In this document: positions 46,315 to 54,897 of the stretch, piece after piece
Position numbering within the stretch: position 1 is the stretch's first letter
How the letters are laid out: each line of letters starts with the position of its first letter
From: JBKQVT01 sp963727245
GTDB lineage: Bacteria; Planctomycetota; Planctomycetia; Pirellulales; Thermoguttaceae
Length of the DNA stretch: 64,000 bases
Assembly: GCA_963727245.1 (NCBI GenBank)
Contig: CAVSFO010000001.1
Location: forward strand, 1,045,569 to 1,109,568
Direction of reading: 5' to 3'
Translations under genes and position numbers: made by a program
The notes under the pieces: generated by a model
Databases searched by the model: none
Seen by the model: only the letters and a program-made list of their open reading frames with translations
What the model was told of the DNA's origin: nothing

Positions 46315-46437
46315 ATGAACGGAGACGACAAAGAGCAGCGGACCGCGCTGCTGTCGGTTCTGAAAGGGAACATGATTCACAAGGTCGAGTTCACTGCCGG
46401 TGTGGATGTTCTGGAGGCCGTGCCAGACTGTCCTTAG
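46315..46437 (+). CDS. Small ORF (40 aa), unrecognised
   Basis: MNGDDKEQRTALLSVLKGNM then IHKVEFTAGVDVLEAVPDCP. No ribosome-binding site of note. The composition is protein-like but no family is known. Listed as a low-confidence candidate. Confidence 0.2.
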   Translation: MNGDDKEQRTALLSVLKGNMIHKVEFTAGVDVLEAVPDCP

Positions 46438-46764
46438 CAATAACCCGCTCCCAAATCGCATGCCGTGCTGCTCCGCGCGTGCCCGAACACATGGACGGAC
46501 AATGCCCCCTCCTCTCTTTCCGGTTTCTGGCCAGCACGCTTCGCAAGTATCCGGGTTCAGCCTGTAGGCGTGCGGCCTGGTGACGGTGGGTTTCCGTGCC
46601 AGCAGGGCGAGGCAAAATCCCGGGTTTCAAGTTCCACGGCGGGCTTGAAGAACGCCAGGAAATAGGGGATAATTTCACGGAAGTGGCCGAGGATGTGGAT
46701 GGGCAGAGGGCGAGGTGCAGGGACGGGGTGAATCCACGGCGAAATGTGAACACGCAGGCCCGCC

Positions 46765-47887
46765 ATGACACAGCAGCGCGACAGCGGGAAGGGATCTTCG
46801 GAACCCAATCCATCCGGTATCTTGAGACTTCAATTCGGCAAGGATAATGCCTTCCAGGTGGAACTTCAGCGTCGGGTGGACGAGTATTTCCGCAGCACCG
46901 GGCTGCGGAAACGCGACTGTTGGCAAATGTACTTGAAGACCGCGCTGGTGCTCGCCTGCTTCGTGGCCTGTTATGCCCTGTTGGTGTTCGTGGCCCAAAC
47001 CCTCTGGCAGGGCCTGCTGCTGGCCGTCTTGCTCGGACTGTGCATGGCGGCCGTCGGGTTCGAACGTCCAGCATGACGGCGGACACCAAGCCTATTCCGA
47101 GCGTCGCTGGGTCAACCAACTGATGGCGATGGCCATGGACGTGATTGGCGGCAGTTCCTACGTCTGGCGTTGGAAGCACGCCATCATCCACCACCGATAC
47201 GTGAATATCACGGGCTACGACACCGACATCGATCTGGGCATCCTCGGCCGGCTATCACCCCATCGAAAGCGGTTGGCGTTTCATCGCTGGCAGCACTGGT
47301 ATCTCTGGCCGCTGTACGGGCTCTTGGCCATCAAATGGCACTTCATTGACGATTTCCGCGACGCGCTGGCCGGCCACCTCGGACCCCATCGCATTCCACG
47401 CCCCAGGGGTTGGGACCTGGTCGTCTTTCTCGGAGGTAAGGCGGTCTTCTTCACCTGGGCATTTGTGGTTCCGCTGTTGGTGCATCCCCTGGGGGTTGTC
47501 CTGTTCTACTATATCGTGGCCGCCGGGGTGATGGGCATGGTCATGAGCTTGATCTTTCAACTGCCACACTGCGTGGAAGAGGCTGACTTCCCCTTGCCTC
47601 GCGAAGACACCGGACTGATGGAGACCCCCTGGGCGGTTCATCAAGTGCAGGTCACCTTGGACTTTGCCCGGCGCAACCGGCTGGAGACCTGGCTGCTGGG
47701 CGGGCTGAACCATCATAAGGAGCATCACCTTTTCCCCCTGATTTGCCATGTCCATTACCCGGCCATTGCAAAAATGGTCGAGGAGACGTGCCGGGACTTC
47801 GGCATCAGTTTCAAGGAGCACAGGTCCTTTGCGGCAGGGCTTGCCTCGCATTACCGTTGGTTGCGGGCGATGGGAAGGGCCGGCTAA
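46765..47887 (+). CDS. Membrane fatty-acid (acyl-lipid) desaturase, frameshifted
   Basis: About 373 residues after repairing a one-base insertion near 47060 (AAVGF joins NVQHDGGHQAYS). All three histidine boxes are present: QHDGGH; KHAIIHHRYVNITGYDTD; GLNHHKEHHLFPLICHVHYP. There are two hydrophobic pairs (LALVLACFVACYALLVFVAQ region and VFFTWAFVVPLLVHPLGVVL). It resembles the linoleoyl-CoA/front-end type desaturases, di-iron enzymes of the membrane that need reduced electron carriers. The rubredoxin encoded just downstream on the other strand is a plausible electron donor. Unsaturated lipids would change membrane fluidity. Confidence 0.88.
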
Positions 47888-47902
47888 GGTGCAAGCCGCC
47901 CG

Positions 47903-48061
47903 TCACATCTTTTCGTACTGGCCCTTGGGCGCGCCGCAATCGGGACAAATCCACGAGTCTGGGAGTTCTTCAAACTTGGTGTTTGCGGCAATCCCCTGAG
48001 TCGAATCGCCGTCCGCCGGATCGTAGACATGGCCGCACAGCAGGCACCGGTACTTATCCAT
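47903..48061 (-). CDS. Rubredoxin
   Basis: 52 residues: MDKYRCLLCGHVYDPADGDS, TQGIAANTKFEELPDSWICP, DCGAPKGQYEKM. The two CxxCG knuckles (CLLCG and CPDCG) bind one Fe. The Y.C..CG..YDP and W.CP.CG spacing is canonical. It is a one-electron carrier in the cytosol. It is convergent with the desaturase (16-base gap between ends), which may use it. The start ATG 48061 is preceded by no strong ribosome-binding site. Confidence 0.95.
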   Translation of the reverse strand: MDKYRCLLCGHVYDPADGDSTQGIAANTKFEELPDSWICPDCGAPKGQYEKM

Positions 48062-48164
48062 TTGCAGAGCCCTCCGCATCGGTTATCGTACCAAGCGTTG
48101 TTGGGGTTGTCCGGCTCAAGCACGAGCCCGTCCGGCACGCACACCCGCCGCCGAGCGTCGCACT

Positions 48165-48989
48165 CTAGGCGGCGTCGCGACCCGGTGCTTCCTCGGTCAC
48201 GATCTCCAGTCCACCGGATGCCCGCAGCGAGAGTCGGTATCGCTTCCCCGGCATGAGCTTGATCGAGGGGGCCTCACCGTGGGCAGCGCGAATGCCGACC
48301 TGTCCCGCAAGGGCCGGGCTATTGGCGTACTCCCAGAACCGCGACCATATTTCCCGTTCCGAATCGGTCATGGTCCCTCCCGTGCGGTAGGCGGCGGGTG
48401 TGGAGCCAACCGCGTCGAGCACGAAACCATCGGTGGGCTTCTGCAATTCGCCGAAGATGCGGCGAAAGAGGCAGATCGACATCGAACGCAGCGGATCGCC
48501 CGATTCGACCAGGCGGTCTTCGTACTTGACGACCCAGGCGTCAAAGTAAACCAGGTCCCCCCGCACCGTGAACGTGCGGGGCTCGTCGAGCGGCTTGTTG
48601 TCGGAGCCAATTTCTTGAAACGTGAACTTGGTGGCCAGATCGCCGGCCTTGGCCGACCCGGTTTGCGAAACCACGTCGATCTGTGCCACGCGCCGATTGA
48701 CCTTCAGGAGGCGATTGGCGACTTGCAGCCGTTGGATTTCGCGATCCTTGACCTTCCCTGCTTCCGTCAGCGCGGCCACCTCGCGATCCTTGACCTTTCC
48801 CGCTTCCGTCAGCGCGGCCACCTCGCGATGGCGGGCCTCCAACTGCTGGCCGAGTTCTTCGATCTGGTGTTTTCCGCCTGAGTAGTAGCTGTAACCGAAC
48901 CAGCCACCCACCCCCAGGATCACTAGGAACGCCACCCTCAGGAGCGATTTTGAGAGACTGTCCAAGGTCGTGACGAGCGTGAGCAACAC
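48165..48989 (-). CDS. Membrane-anchored coiled-coil protein
   Basis: 274 residues. One N-terminal membrane helix (LLRVAFLVILGVGGWFGYSY), then a coiled coil with an exact internal repeat (AALTEAGKVKDREV twice), then a globular domain of about 150 residues: FTFQEIGSDNKPLDEPRTFT, VRGDLVYFDAWVVKYEDRLV and MPGKRYRLSLRASGGLEIVT. The domain looks beta-rich and periplasmic or cytoplasmic depending on topology. No family is recognised. It is 103 bases upstream of rubredoxin on the same strand. Confidence 0.75.
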   Translation of the reverse strand: MLLTLVTTLDSLSKSLLRVAFLVILGVGGWFGYSYYSGGKHQIEELGQQLEARHREVAALTEAGKVKDREVAALTEAGKVKDREIQRLQVANRLLKVNRRVAQIDVVSQTGSAKAGDLATKFTFQEIGSDNKPLDEPRTFTVRGDLVYFDAWVVKYEDRLVESGDPLRSMSICLFRRIFGELQKPTDGFVLDAVGSTPAAYRTGGTMTDSEREIWSRFWEYANSPALAGQVGIRAAHGEAPSIKLMPGKRYRLSLRASGGLEIVTEEAPGRDAA

Positions 48990-49131
48990 TGCTTCCCCTT
49001 TCGCGATTCCAGGGCGAACCTCCGAGCAACCGCTTCTCTATCTATTCTCACCATTCCACGATGGCTCGGCAAGTCCCCGGGGGACGATTCCGACCATTCC
49101 GCCGCCACCGCCCTGGCGTATCGTTTCCTTG

Positions 49132-49428
49132 TCACTTGTCGGCGCCGTTATGGAAACGGCCGCTCGCCGCTTTCCAAAAGCAACCCAACAACAGACCGGC
49201 GCCTGCCGCGAGCAATACGGACGTCAGCGGTCTTTGCCGGACGAATTCCTCGCACGCACATGCGGCGCCTTGGACCTTGTTGCGCGCCTGCTCGCAGCAT
49301 TCCGAGGCTCTGGCGCCCACCTGCCCGAGCTTTTTCTGGGCAGCGTCCCGGAGGGTCCCGCCCATTTTCTGAAGGTCTTCAGTCACTTCTTTCGCCTCTT
49401 TGCCCAACTGATCACTTGTGCTAGACAT
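49132..49428 (-). CDS. DUF883/ElaB-like small membrane protein
   Basis: 98 residues: an amphipathic helical N-terminus (SSTSDQLGKEAKEVTEDLQK, KLGQVGARASECCEQARNKV) with the linker FVRQRPLTSVL and one C-terminal membrane helix (LLAAGAGLLLGCFW). It resembles the ElaB/YqjD family of inner-membrane, ribosome-associated stress proteins. The many cysteines in the helix (ECCEQA, AACACEEF) are unusual. It sits between the coiled-coil protein and the ABC exporter on the same strand. Confidence 0.7.
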   Translation of the reverse strand: MSSTSDQLGKEAKEVTEDLQKMGGTLRDAAQKKLGQVGARASECCEQARNKVQGAACACEEFVRQRPLTSVLLAAGAGLLLGCFWKAASGRFHNGADK

Positions 49429-49453
49429 GGATCTTCCTCCTTGGTTCTGCCGC

Positions 49454-49639
49454 TCATGGCAACTGGCTGTGGTACAGTTCCCAGCCGTGGTCGGTACTGG
49501 TAAACGAATACAGGCCGGGCTCGAGCCCGTATCGGGCCTGATCCATGTTCGCGCCCCGGCTGAACTGGATCACCCAAGCCCGATCTTCATGCAAGTCTTG
49601 GCTATAGCCCGGCGGAATCGTATAAGGGCAAATCGTCAA
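49454..49639 (-). CDS. Small hypothetical protein coupled to the ABC gene
   Basis: 61 residues: MTICPYTIPPGYSQDLHEDR, AWVIQFSRGANMDQARYGLE and PGLYSFTSTDHGWELYHSQL. The TTG start at 49639 overlaps the TGA of the ABC transporter (TTGA), so translation is coupled. The PGLY.F..T..GWELY pattern looks like a small beta-domain. No family is known to me; its link with the exporter is positional only. Confidence 0.6.
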   Translation of the reverse strand: MTICPYTIPPGYSQDLHEDRAWVIQFSRGANMDQARYGLEPGLYSFTSTDHGWELYHSQLP

Positions 49640-52459
49640 TCTCCGAAATACAGGTCCAGCAATCGCTGTTGGTGTTTGGGCAGTGCGCGGCAGTCGGGGA
49701 CGTGGAAATAATTGCCTCCGGCGTCGCTCAAAAGCAGGCCGCTGGGGCCGAAGGATTGGCAGCCTTCGCCCGGTTTGTCCAACTGGAATTCCAGCGGTCC
49801 ACTATCGGTCACGAGAGTCATCACCAGCAGGTTTCCCTTGGTGTGCAACTGGCGGATTTCCCGGACCACGCGCAACAGGTAGCGGCGGCCGAGGGAGCGG
49901 CGCACGACCTCCTGGGCGGGCGTCGGCCAACGCTCAATCGCCTCGATGAGGCCCACCTCGCTGCTTCGTCCCGGGACATTGCCGAGGCGCAAGCTGATGA
50001 ATTTTTCCGGGTGGCTCGCCGGGAAAGCGCATACCGCGTAGACATCCGCGGAATGCTTTCCCTCTTGAATCACTTGCAACGCATGGTGGCCGTCCTCACG
50101 GATCGTGCCCGCGTCCGGATCGAGCCAGCCGATCGCGGCGCCGGGGCGAGAGGAAGGCGGCGGCTTCGCATGAGCGTCGAAAGCGGGGGCGGCTCCCTCG
50201 CCGTCCGTAGACGCCTCAGCGGCGGGGGTCGACTCGCTCCGGCGCCAGCCATGGGTCAGGTCGCCTTGAAGCCTGGCCAGCGAGGCGAAGCAGCCGCCTC
50301 GGGCGAACAACTCCCGCGGAGTACCCGCTTCGATCAAGCGGCCGTTGTCGAAGACGATCAACCGGTCAGCATCGCAAAGCGTGGAGAGGCGGTGGGCGAT
50401 CATCAGGATCGTTCGCTTGCGGGCTCCCTGGCGGAGGGCGTCGCAAATGGCCTTTTCCGACTCGGCGTCGACGCAGGCCGTCGCCTCGTCGAGAACGAGG
50501 ATTGCGGGATCGACCAGGAGGGCCCGGGCGATGGAAAGCCGCTGCCGCTCGCCGCCGGAGAGGCCGGCGCCCCCCTCGCCCAGTTGGGTGTCATAGGCAA
50601 AGGGCATGTGCATGATGAAATCATGGGCATCGGCCTGCCTGGCGGCGGCGAGGATTTGTTCCGCCCCGGCCAGCCAGTTGCCGTAGGCGATGTTCTCGGC
50701 GACCGATCCTCGAAAGAGAAAGGGATCTCTGCGGAACCATGCCGATCTGGCGGCGAAGTTCGCGGGGGTCGATCTGTCGCGCGTCGCGGCCGTCGATGAG
50801 GATTTGGCCGGCATCGGCTTCGTAGAGCCGTCCGATGAGGCTGACCAGCGTGGACTTGCCCGACCCGCTCCGCCCGACCACGCCGACCATCTCCCCCGGG
50901 GCGATCGTGAAGCTGACGTGCTTGAGCACCGGCCTGGTCTTGTCGTAGCCGAACGACACGTCTTGGAACTCGACTTGCCCCCGGCCGCCAGCGTGCGCGC
51001 CGGCCTCGTGCGCTGCGCCGCCTGGCCGGGCGATTTCCAGCTCGCTTGGCGTCTCGAGCAGGTCGCCGATCCGGCGGCTGATGCCGACGAAGTTGGCAAA
51101 CCAAGCCGTCGATTCGGCAATCGTGGTCAGCGGCGTGTAGAACATCGCCAGGTACATGAGGAACGCCATCAGCGAGCCGAGCGTCATGGCGCCGAAGAGC
51201 ACGTCGCGGCCGCCCATGTACCAGACCACCAGGGTCCCCAGCGCGAAGAGCAGTCCCATGAGGGCCGTGAAGGTCGAGGTCGAAGCATCGACGGTCATGC
51301 GCGAATCGCGCAGCCGCCGGCTCGACTCGCAGAACCGCCGCACCTCGCGGTCCTCCTGCACAAAGGCCTTGACGACGCGAATCCCCCCGAGCATTCCCAC
51401 CAGGGCCGAGGCCTGTTTGCCCACCGCTTCCCAATAATGGTGATGGCGCGGCTGGAGATAGCGGGTGAAATACCAACTGCCGGCAAGGATCAAGGGCATG
51501 GGCAGCAAGGTGATGAGGGCCAACTTCGCGTTCAAGTAGAAGAGCATCACGCCGATGCCCGCCAATTGAAAGGATTGGAGAAGGAAACCGCTCGTCATGT
51601 GGTAGACCAGCGTGTGCAGGCTTTCCGTGTCGTAAGCCACCTGACTCATGAGGATGCCGACCTGGTTGCGGTCGTGAAACGCCAAGGGCAGTTCGTTCAG
51701 CTTCCGGACCAGGTCGTTGCGCAAATTGGCGGTGAGCGTGGTGCCGACGCGGCTGGCGACGATGCCCTTCCAAACGGTGACCAGCGTGGCGGCCAGCCGG
51801 ACCAGCAACAGGCCGGCAATGATCGCCAGCAAAAGGTAGAGCAACCGCCCCGGGGAGCTTTTGGGCAGGCTGATCTGGAGGACACGGTCTACCAGCAGCT
51901 TCTGCAAAATGGGCGGAACCACGTCGATGGCCACCGCCCCCAGGGACAATGCCAGCAGCAGCATCACGCTGCCGCGAAAGGGGCGGAGCAGGGAAAGAAT
52001 CTGCGCGGTTGCCCGCGGACGTTGCGATGGTGCGGGCCCTGGGCTGCCGTCGGCGGACGCCGTCCGGGGGGGCCTTCCCAGCATAGCCGCCGCCTGGCCG
52101 TCTTGCTCGGCCGATCGCTCGCGGCCGCATCGCATCGCCAACCGATCCGCCAACTCGCGCAACCGCGGATCGACGCTCCCCGGCCGGCGCAAAACATCGA
52201 CCCACCGCTGGTCCACGCGGGCTTGGAGGAAACACGAGCCGATCGACGGCTCCACGCGGAAGCCGCCGATCTGGTCGAACCGCCACTGTCGGCCTTCCTG
52301 GCGGTGGCCGTTGACAACGGACAACTGCTGCGGATCGACGATCAATCGTTCCGGGCAGGCGCGTCCATCCAGACCAATGGTCGTTTCGAGTGAGAAGGAC
52401 TCTTCCTTTTCCTCGCCCATTATGTGCGCTGGCGACGTACCGGCAGTTCGATTCCGCAT
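49636..52459 (-). CDS. ABC exporter (fused permease-ATPase) with C-terminal DUF1854 domain, frameshifted
   Basis: About 940 residues. A 100-residue N-terminal domain (LIVDPQQLSVVNGHRQEGRQ) precedes six membrane helices of the ABC exporter type. The ATPase has Walker A GVVGRSGSGKSTL, signature LSGGERQRLSIA, Walker B ILVLDEAT, and H-loop LMIAHRLS. A break near 50735 shifts VPQ / DPFLFRGSVAENIAYGN. The C-terminal DUF1854 domain (YAVCAFPASHPEKFISLRLG, RRYLLRVVREIRQLHTKGNL, DCRALPKHQQRLLDLYF) is typical of transporters linked in other bacteria to cyanophycin loci. Here it lies next to a cyclic-glucan-like synthase, paralleling NdvA/ChvA. ATG 52459 with AGGGGC upstream is preferred; ATG 52420 is possible. 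Confidence 0.88.
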
Positions 52460-52473
52460 GTCCGCCAGCCCCT

Positions 52474-52510
52474 AATAAAAAACCCCGTTACGGCTAAACA
52501 CATACCGGGG
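52474..52510 (-). terminator. Terminator or attenuator hairpin before the ABC gene
   Basis: On the minus strand CCCCG, an 18-base loop, CGGGG followed by TTTTTTATT. It lies 15 bases before the ABC start, so it either ends the upstream hydrolase transcript or regulates the exporter by attenuation. Confidence 0.55.
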
Positions 52511-52694
52511 CCCCTCTATGCCTAAATTGCGGCCACCGTCGCAAACGATCTGCCATTGGCAGTATATGCAAGCGGTCAACTAGCAAGTTTTTTTCCTTTG
52601 TGGCCGGGATATTTACCGCGGAAAAACATGACAGGGGAGGAGGCTGGTTTTGCCACCCGCCGACGCGCTGGGGAGCGACCGGCCGCCTAAGAAC

Positions 52695-52785
52695 CGGCGA
52701 ATCAATTAGTGTCGCCTTTCGCTCCGCGAAAGTAGCGACACTTTCGCGGAGCGAAAGGCGACTATGTGACAGTTATTGATTCGCC
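52695..52785. repeat. Short palindromic MITE-like element, copy 2
   Basis: Perfect 22-bp arms GTCGCCTTTCGCTCCGCGAA... (52711-52732 and 52741-52762) with an 8-base loop, bounded by CGGCGAATCAAT and ATTGATTCGCC. The same design as copy 1 at 36883-36971. It lies four bases past the stop of the secreted enzyme. Confidence 0.8.
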
Positions 52786-52788
52786 CGC

Positions 52789-54897
52789 CTAAGGGTGATT
52801 GGGCGTGAACGTCAATCGCGTGATGGCAAGGTCGATCGGCCCCTTCTGCTCCGAGACGATAACGACCTCTTTGACTGCCGACAAGGCGGGGGTGGTGGGA
52901 AGGGGGACGCAAACTTCCTCTTGCCGGCCCCCCGTGGCGGCAAAGCGGGTGAACAACTCGTTGGGGATCGCCCGCGGCGGCAGGGCGCCGCCGGGGGCCG
53001 GCTTGAAGCAGATCACCACTCGGTCCAGGGGCGCGGCGGACCGGTAGCGGAGGCAGAAGATTCCGCCGGAGAGATTCACGCCCGATGCCCGGGAGGCGAC
53101 GAAGGCGATGCCGAGCCCGTCCGTGCGGGGGCATTTCGCGTGGAAGCCGTCGCGGTTCCGCGTGGAGGTCATGGCGGCCTCCTTGTCGCCCCAGGCGAAA
53201 ACGCGGGTCCCCGCGGACAAGAAGTCGACGTTCTCTCCCGGCTTGTAGACCTCGTCCAAGCGTGCGAGAAGGCCCCTGGAGTCGAGATACCGCCGCATAT
53301 TCTCCGGCCCGGCGCCGAGCAAGCCGAGGACCAGGGAGAGGGTATGGGCGGTGGTTTGCACGCGGATGGGCTCTTTCCTGGCCAGGTTGAAGCCTTCCCA
53401 GGGGCCGTGGTCGGTGAGCAGTTGGGATACCGTCGGCCAGTTGTCCGCGAGGAACTGCTCGATCTTCTCCGGCGCGACCATGTAGGCGATTCCCAGCGTG
53501 TAGAGCGAGGCTGCGTTGGTGATGCGCGGCAGGGGGGTGACGGCGATGTCCGGGATTCCCACCGCGCCGGTGTACTGGGCGCCGTCGCCCGTGTACGATT
53601 CGGAGAGGAAGCCCGGCAGCCGGTTGCGGGCGGCGAAGTCGAGTTCCACATCGACCAAGTTTTCCAGCATCTTCTTCCAGCTTGGATCCTGCAATTCCCC
53701 CATGCACAGCCCCAGTCCCAGGGCCTGGAACGCCGAGCCGTCCCACGGGGCCAGCACGTAGGCGTCGCTTTCCCCGCGGATCCGGTACGGTTTGATCTTG
53801 AAGCCGAGATTCTTCACCGCGTGAATCGGCAGGCCGAAGCGCAGGACCACGAAATTCGTGGGGCCGCGAAATTCGTTCCCCAAGTAGTCCATGTATCCCT
53901 TGCGCCAATTCCCCTGCTCGTCGTGCCAGCCCAGGAACTGGTCCCTGCTGGCATCCCAGCCGAAACTGAACATGCCCGCCGGGGCGTCGTACAAATGGGC
54001 GTAGCCTTCCTGCTGATCGTCGAGGAAGTGCTCCAGGGTGGTGCGGATCGCGCGGATTTTCGCATTGCCGGCCAACTCCGGGCGCAGCAGCGCGCCCTGG
54101 GCACGAGCGACGGAAATGGAAAGATTGGCGTTGTCGCCGAACACCACGGTGAGGACGCGACGATCGAGAATCTCCATGATCCTTCGCTTGGTGACCTCGT
54201 CGGCCAGCGGCGCCAAGGGGCCATTGAAGAAGCGCAAGCCGTAGTCCGCGGATCGGCGGATATCGGCCTGGCTGCCGTCGCCGCGGGGGACGATCCACCC
54301 CTTGGCTTTCAACGCCCGCCAGACGGCTTCTCCCTTCTCGCCGCCAAAAGCCTCCAGAAACATCGCCCGGTCGACATCATTGACCAAGGGGGCAAGCCGT
54401 CTGCCTGAAGACAGATCCAAAAAATTCACCAACAACCCCTTGGCGGCAAGTTGCGAATCTTTCTGGTCATGGCGCAGGGTATCGACTGCCAAGCCAAGCT
54501 GCGCCAGGGCCTGCTCCCGGGACAGGTACGGAGTGTCGGCATGGCCGGCGACGACATTGGCGAGAGTTTCGATCCATTCGCCGATGGCCGTCAATTGGGT
54601 GAAGGATCGCAAGCAAAGGCCCTTGCCCGGCTCGTCGTTCCAGCCCTCGACCGGATAGCCGGAAAAGGGCTCGGCGAGGTGGTTTTCCGGGGCAAGGTAG
54701 CGCATGGCGTTTTCCAACAGGGCGTGGACGTGCCGGTGCTGGACAGCGACCGTGCGAAAAACGCATGGGGGATCGCTCTTTGCCGTTACCAGGGCGATCG
54801 CGGGGGTGGTACTCACGTTGTCGCCGATTGCCGTGATGGCCACGAGCAAGGTTCCTCCTACGGCGGCTGCATACGTTGCGCATCGCATAGACTTCAT
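52789..54897 (-). CDS. Secreted alpha/alpha-barrel type glycosidase candidate (GH144/glucoamylase-like)
   Basis: 702 residues from ATG 54897 (AGGAGT upstream); the signal peptide is ATYAAAVGGTLLVAITAIGD. The body has aromatic and acidic motifs: HLYDAPAGMFSFGWDASRDQ, GWHDEQGNWRKGYMDYLGNE, LPGFLSESYTGDGAQYTGAV and ESDAYVLAPWDGSAFQALGL. These resemble glucoamylase-like (PF10091)/GH144 enzymes, which cut beta-1,2-glucans. A C-terminal beta domain ends in SAVKEVVIVSEQKGPIDLAI. The ATG overlaps the stop of the GH94 gene, strongly suggesting a role on the glucan that system makes. The family call is tentative; the location (periplasm) is firm from the signal peptide. Confidence 0.65.
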   Translation of the reverse strand: MKSMRCATYAAAVGGTLLVAITAIGDNVSTTPAIALVTAKSDPPCVFRTVAVQHRHVHALLENAMRYLAPENHLAEPFSGYPVEGWNDEPGKGLCLRSFTQLTAIGEWIETLANVVAGHADTPYLSREQALAQLGLAVDTLRHDQKDSQLAAKGLLVNFLDLSSGRRLAPLVNDVDRAMFLEAFGGEKGEAVWRALKAKGWIVPRGDGSQADIRRSADYGLRFFNGPLAPLADEVTKRRIMEILDRRVLTVVFGDNANLSISVARAQGALLRPELAGNAKIRAIRTTLEHFLDDQQEGYAHLYDAPAGMFSFGWDASRDQFLGWHDEQGNWRKGYMDYLGNEFRGPTNFVVLRFGLPIHAVKNLGFKIKPYRIRGESDAYVLAPWDGSAFQALGLGLCMGELQDPSWKKMLENLVDVELDFAARNRLPGFLSESYTGDGAQYTGAVGIPDIAVTPLPRITNAASLYTLGIAYMVAPEKIEQFLADNWPTVSQLLTDHGPWEGFNLARKEPIRVQTTAHTLSLVLGLLGAGPENMRRYLDSRGLLARLDEVYKPGENVDFLSAGTRVFAWGDKEAAMTSTRNRDGFHAKCPRTDGLGIAFVASRASGVNLSGGIFCLRYRSAAPLDRVVICFKPAPGGALPPRAIPNELFTRFAATGGRQEEVCVPLPTTPALSAVKEVVIVSEQKGPIDLAITRLTFTPNHP

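Noticed and set aside
47055..47075. GGGTTCGAACGTCC, similar to a tRNA T-loop
   Set aside because: It lies inside the desaturase coding region and no acceptor or anticodon stems surround it.
50690..52393. 567-codon plus-strand frame opposite the ABC exporter
   Set aside because: Antisense of a gene with Walker A, signature and Walker B motifs; composition is non-protein-like.
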